Positions 15,302-15,650 of a stretch of DNA of 15,650 nt are shown piece after piece (within the stretch, counting starts at the first letter, position 1; every line of letters starts with the position of its first letter). The DNA is from Rhodospirillaceae bacterium (GTDB lineage Bacteria > Pseudomonadota > Alphaproteobacteria > UBA11136). The translations under genes were made by a program, and so were the position numbers. The notes beneath the pieces were generated by a model. It had not been told where the DNA came from, searched no databases, and saw only the letters and a program-made list of their open reading frames with translations. Where the stretch lies: the NCBI GenBank assembly GCA_018663165.1, contig JABJES010000005.1:1-15650 (forward strand), read 5' to 3'.

Positions 15302-15325
15302 GTTCCACCATTTCCCTTGTGGAAC
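15302..15325. terminator. Inverted repeat after cckA, possible terminator or operator
   Basis: GTTCCAC and GTGGAAC form a perfect seven-base inverted repeat around a ten-base centre, followed by GATTTTAG. As RNA this is a hairpin with only a short, interrupted U-run, so it would be a weak terminator for cckA. As DNA it could be a dyad operator for recA. Both readings are inferred. Confidence 0.35.
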
Positions 15326-15349
15326 GATTTTAGGGCGATTTCGTCAAAT

Positions 15350-15364
15350 GTTCTTGAAATATTC
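15350..15364 (+). promoter_or_regulatory. Near-match to the alphaproteobacterial LexA (SOS) box before recA
   Basis: GTTC-TTGAAAT-ATTC differs by one base from the direct-repeat SOS box GTTC-N7-GTTC known in alphaproteobacteria. It lies 80 bases before the recA start, a sensible operator position. The mismatch in the second half-site keeps confidence low. Confidence 0.35.
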
Positions 15365-15444
15365 TCTTGCTTATGAGAACAAATCATGCACAGATTAGCG
15401 CATTGAAACCTATTCAGCCCTATGAAATAAATGGGAGAGAGATC

Positions 15445-15650
15445 ATGGCCGAGGCCGCAATTCGTTTAGTAGACAAGGATAATATGGATAAAGACAAGGC
15501 TTTAGAGGCTGCGCTTGGCCAGATTGAGCGCAATTTCGGTAAGGGCTCGATCATGAGGCTCGGCAAGAATGAGCAGGTGGTGGAAATCGAAACCGTTTCC
15601 ACCGGCTCGTTGGGGCTCGATATCGGGCTTGGCATCGGCGGTTTGCCGCG
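15445..15650 (+). CDS. recA: RecA recombinase, 5' part
   Basis: The first 68 complete codons are visible and the gene runs off the window. After a short variable N-terminus the protein reads KALEAALGQIERNFGKGSIM, then a segment with MRLGKN and VSTGSLGLDIGLGIGGLP. This is the unmistakable start of RecA, just ahead of the Walker A region. RecA forms filaments on single-stranded DNA for strand exchange and stimulates LexA self-cleavage. GGGAGAG at 15433-15439 supports the ATG. The 255-base gap before it holds short repeats and a possible SOS box. The cckA-recA neighbourhood recalls the order in other alphaproteobacteria. Confidence 0.97.
   Translation, partial: MAEAAIRLVDKDNMDKDKALEAALGQIERNFGKGSIMRLGKNEQVVEIETVSTGSLGLDIGLGIGGLP

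Noticed and set aside
1..15650. CRISPR arrays, insertion sequences, tRNA or rRNA genes, phage or toxin modules
   Set aside because: No regular spaced repeats, transposase-like proteins, terminal inverted repeats or RNA gene sequences were recognised; the block reads as core chromosomal flagellar DNA.

Overview
The window comes from an alphaproteobacterium with mid-range GC, most like the Rhodospirillales or neighbouring marine lineages. The main evidence is the chromosomal order fliQ-fliR-flhB-cckA-recA. A CckA-type hybrid kinase, a perfect CtrA-type box (TTAA-N7-TTAA) and a CheZ beside CheY agree with this. I cannot name the genus.

Region 1 (1-6748, plus strand) is a motor and chemotaxis block. 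It holds the 3' end of a motE-like gene, cheY, cheZ, two overlapping MotB-like genes, and one very large gene for an exported protein with repeated beta modules followed by TPR-like helices. A CtrA-type box lies before cheY, and the last three genes are coupled by one-base stop/start overlaps. The first MotB-like protein lacks the membrane aspartate and the recognisable peptidoglycan-binding residues; the second has them. No motA is present in the window.

Region 2 (6781-8966, minus strand) reads csrA, an FhlB (FlhB C-domain paralogue), an unrecognised 109-residue protein, fliO and fliP. fliP converges on the large gene.

Region 3 (9114-12535, plus strand) is the rod and export-gate operon flgB-flgC-fliE-fliQ-fliR-flhB. 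It starts at a textbook sigma-54 promoter in the gap that divides it from the divergent csrA.

Region 4 (12643-15650) holds cckA, a 255-base intergenic region with short direct and inverted repeats, and the 5' end of recA.

Together the genes cover export gate and rod assembly (fliOPQR, flhB, flgBC, fliE), stator and periplasmic motor parts (motE, MotB pair, large TPR protein), output control by CheY/CheZ, and cell-cycle-type regulation (CckA, with a CtrA-like site). The least familiar part, and the best candidate for something undescribed, is the block from the degenerate MotB through the large periplasmic protein. It looks like a lineage-specific stator or periplasmic scaffold module.
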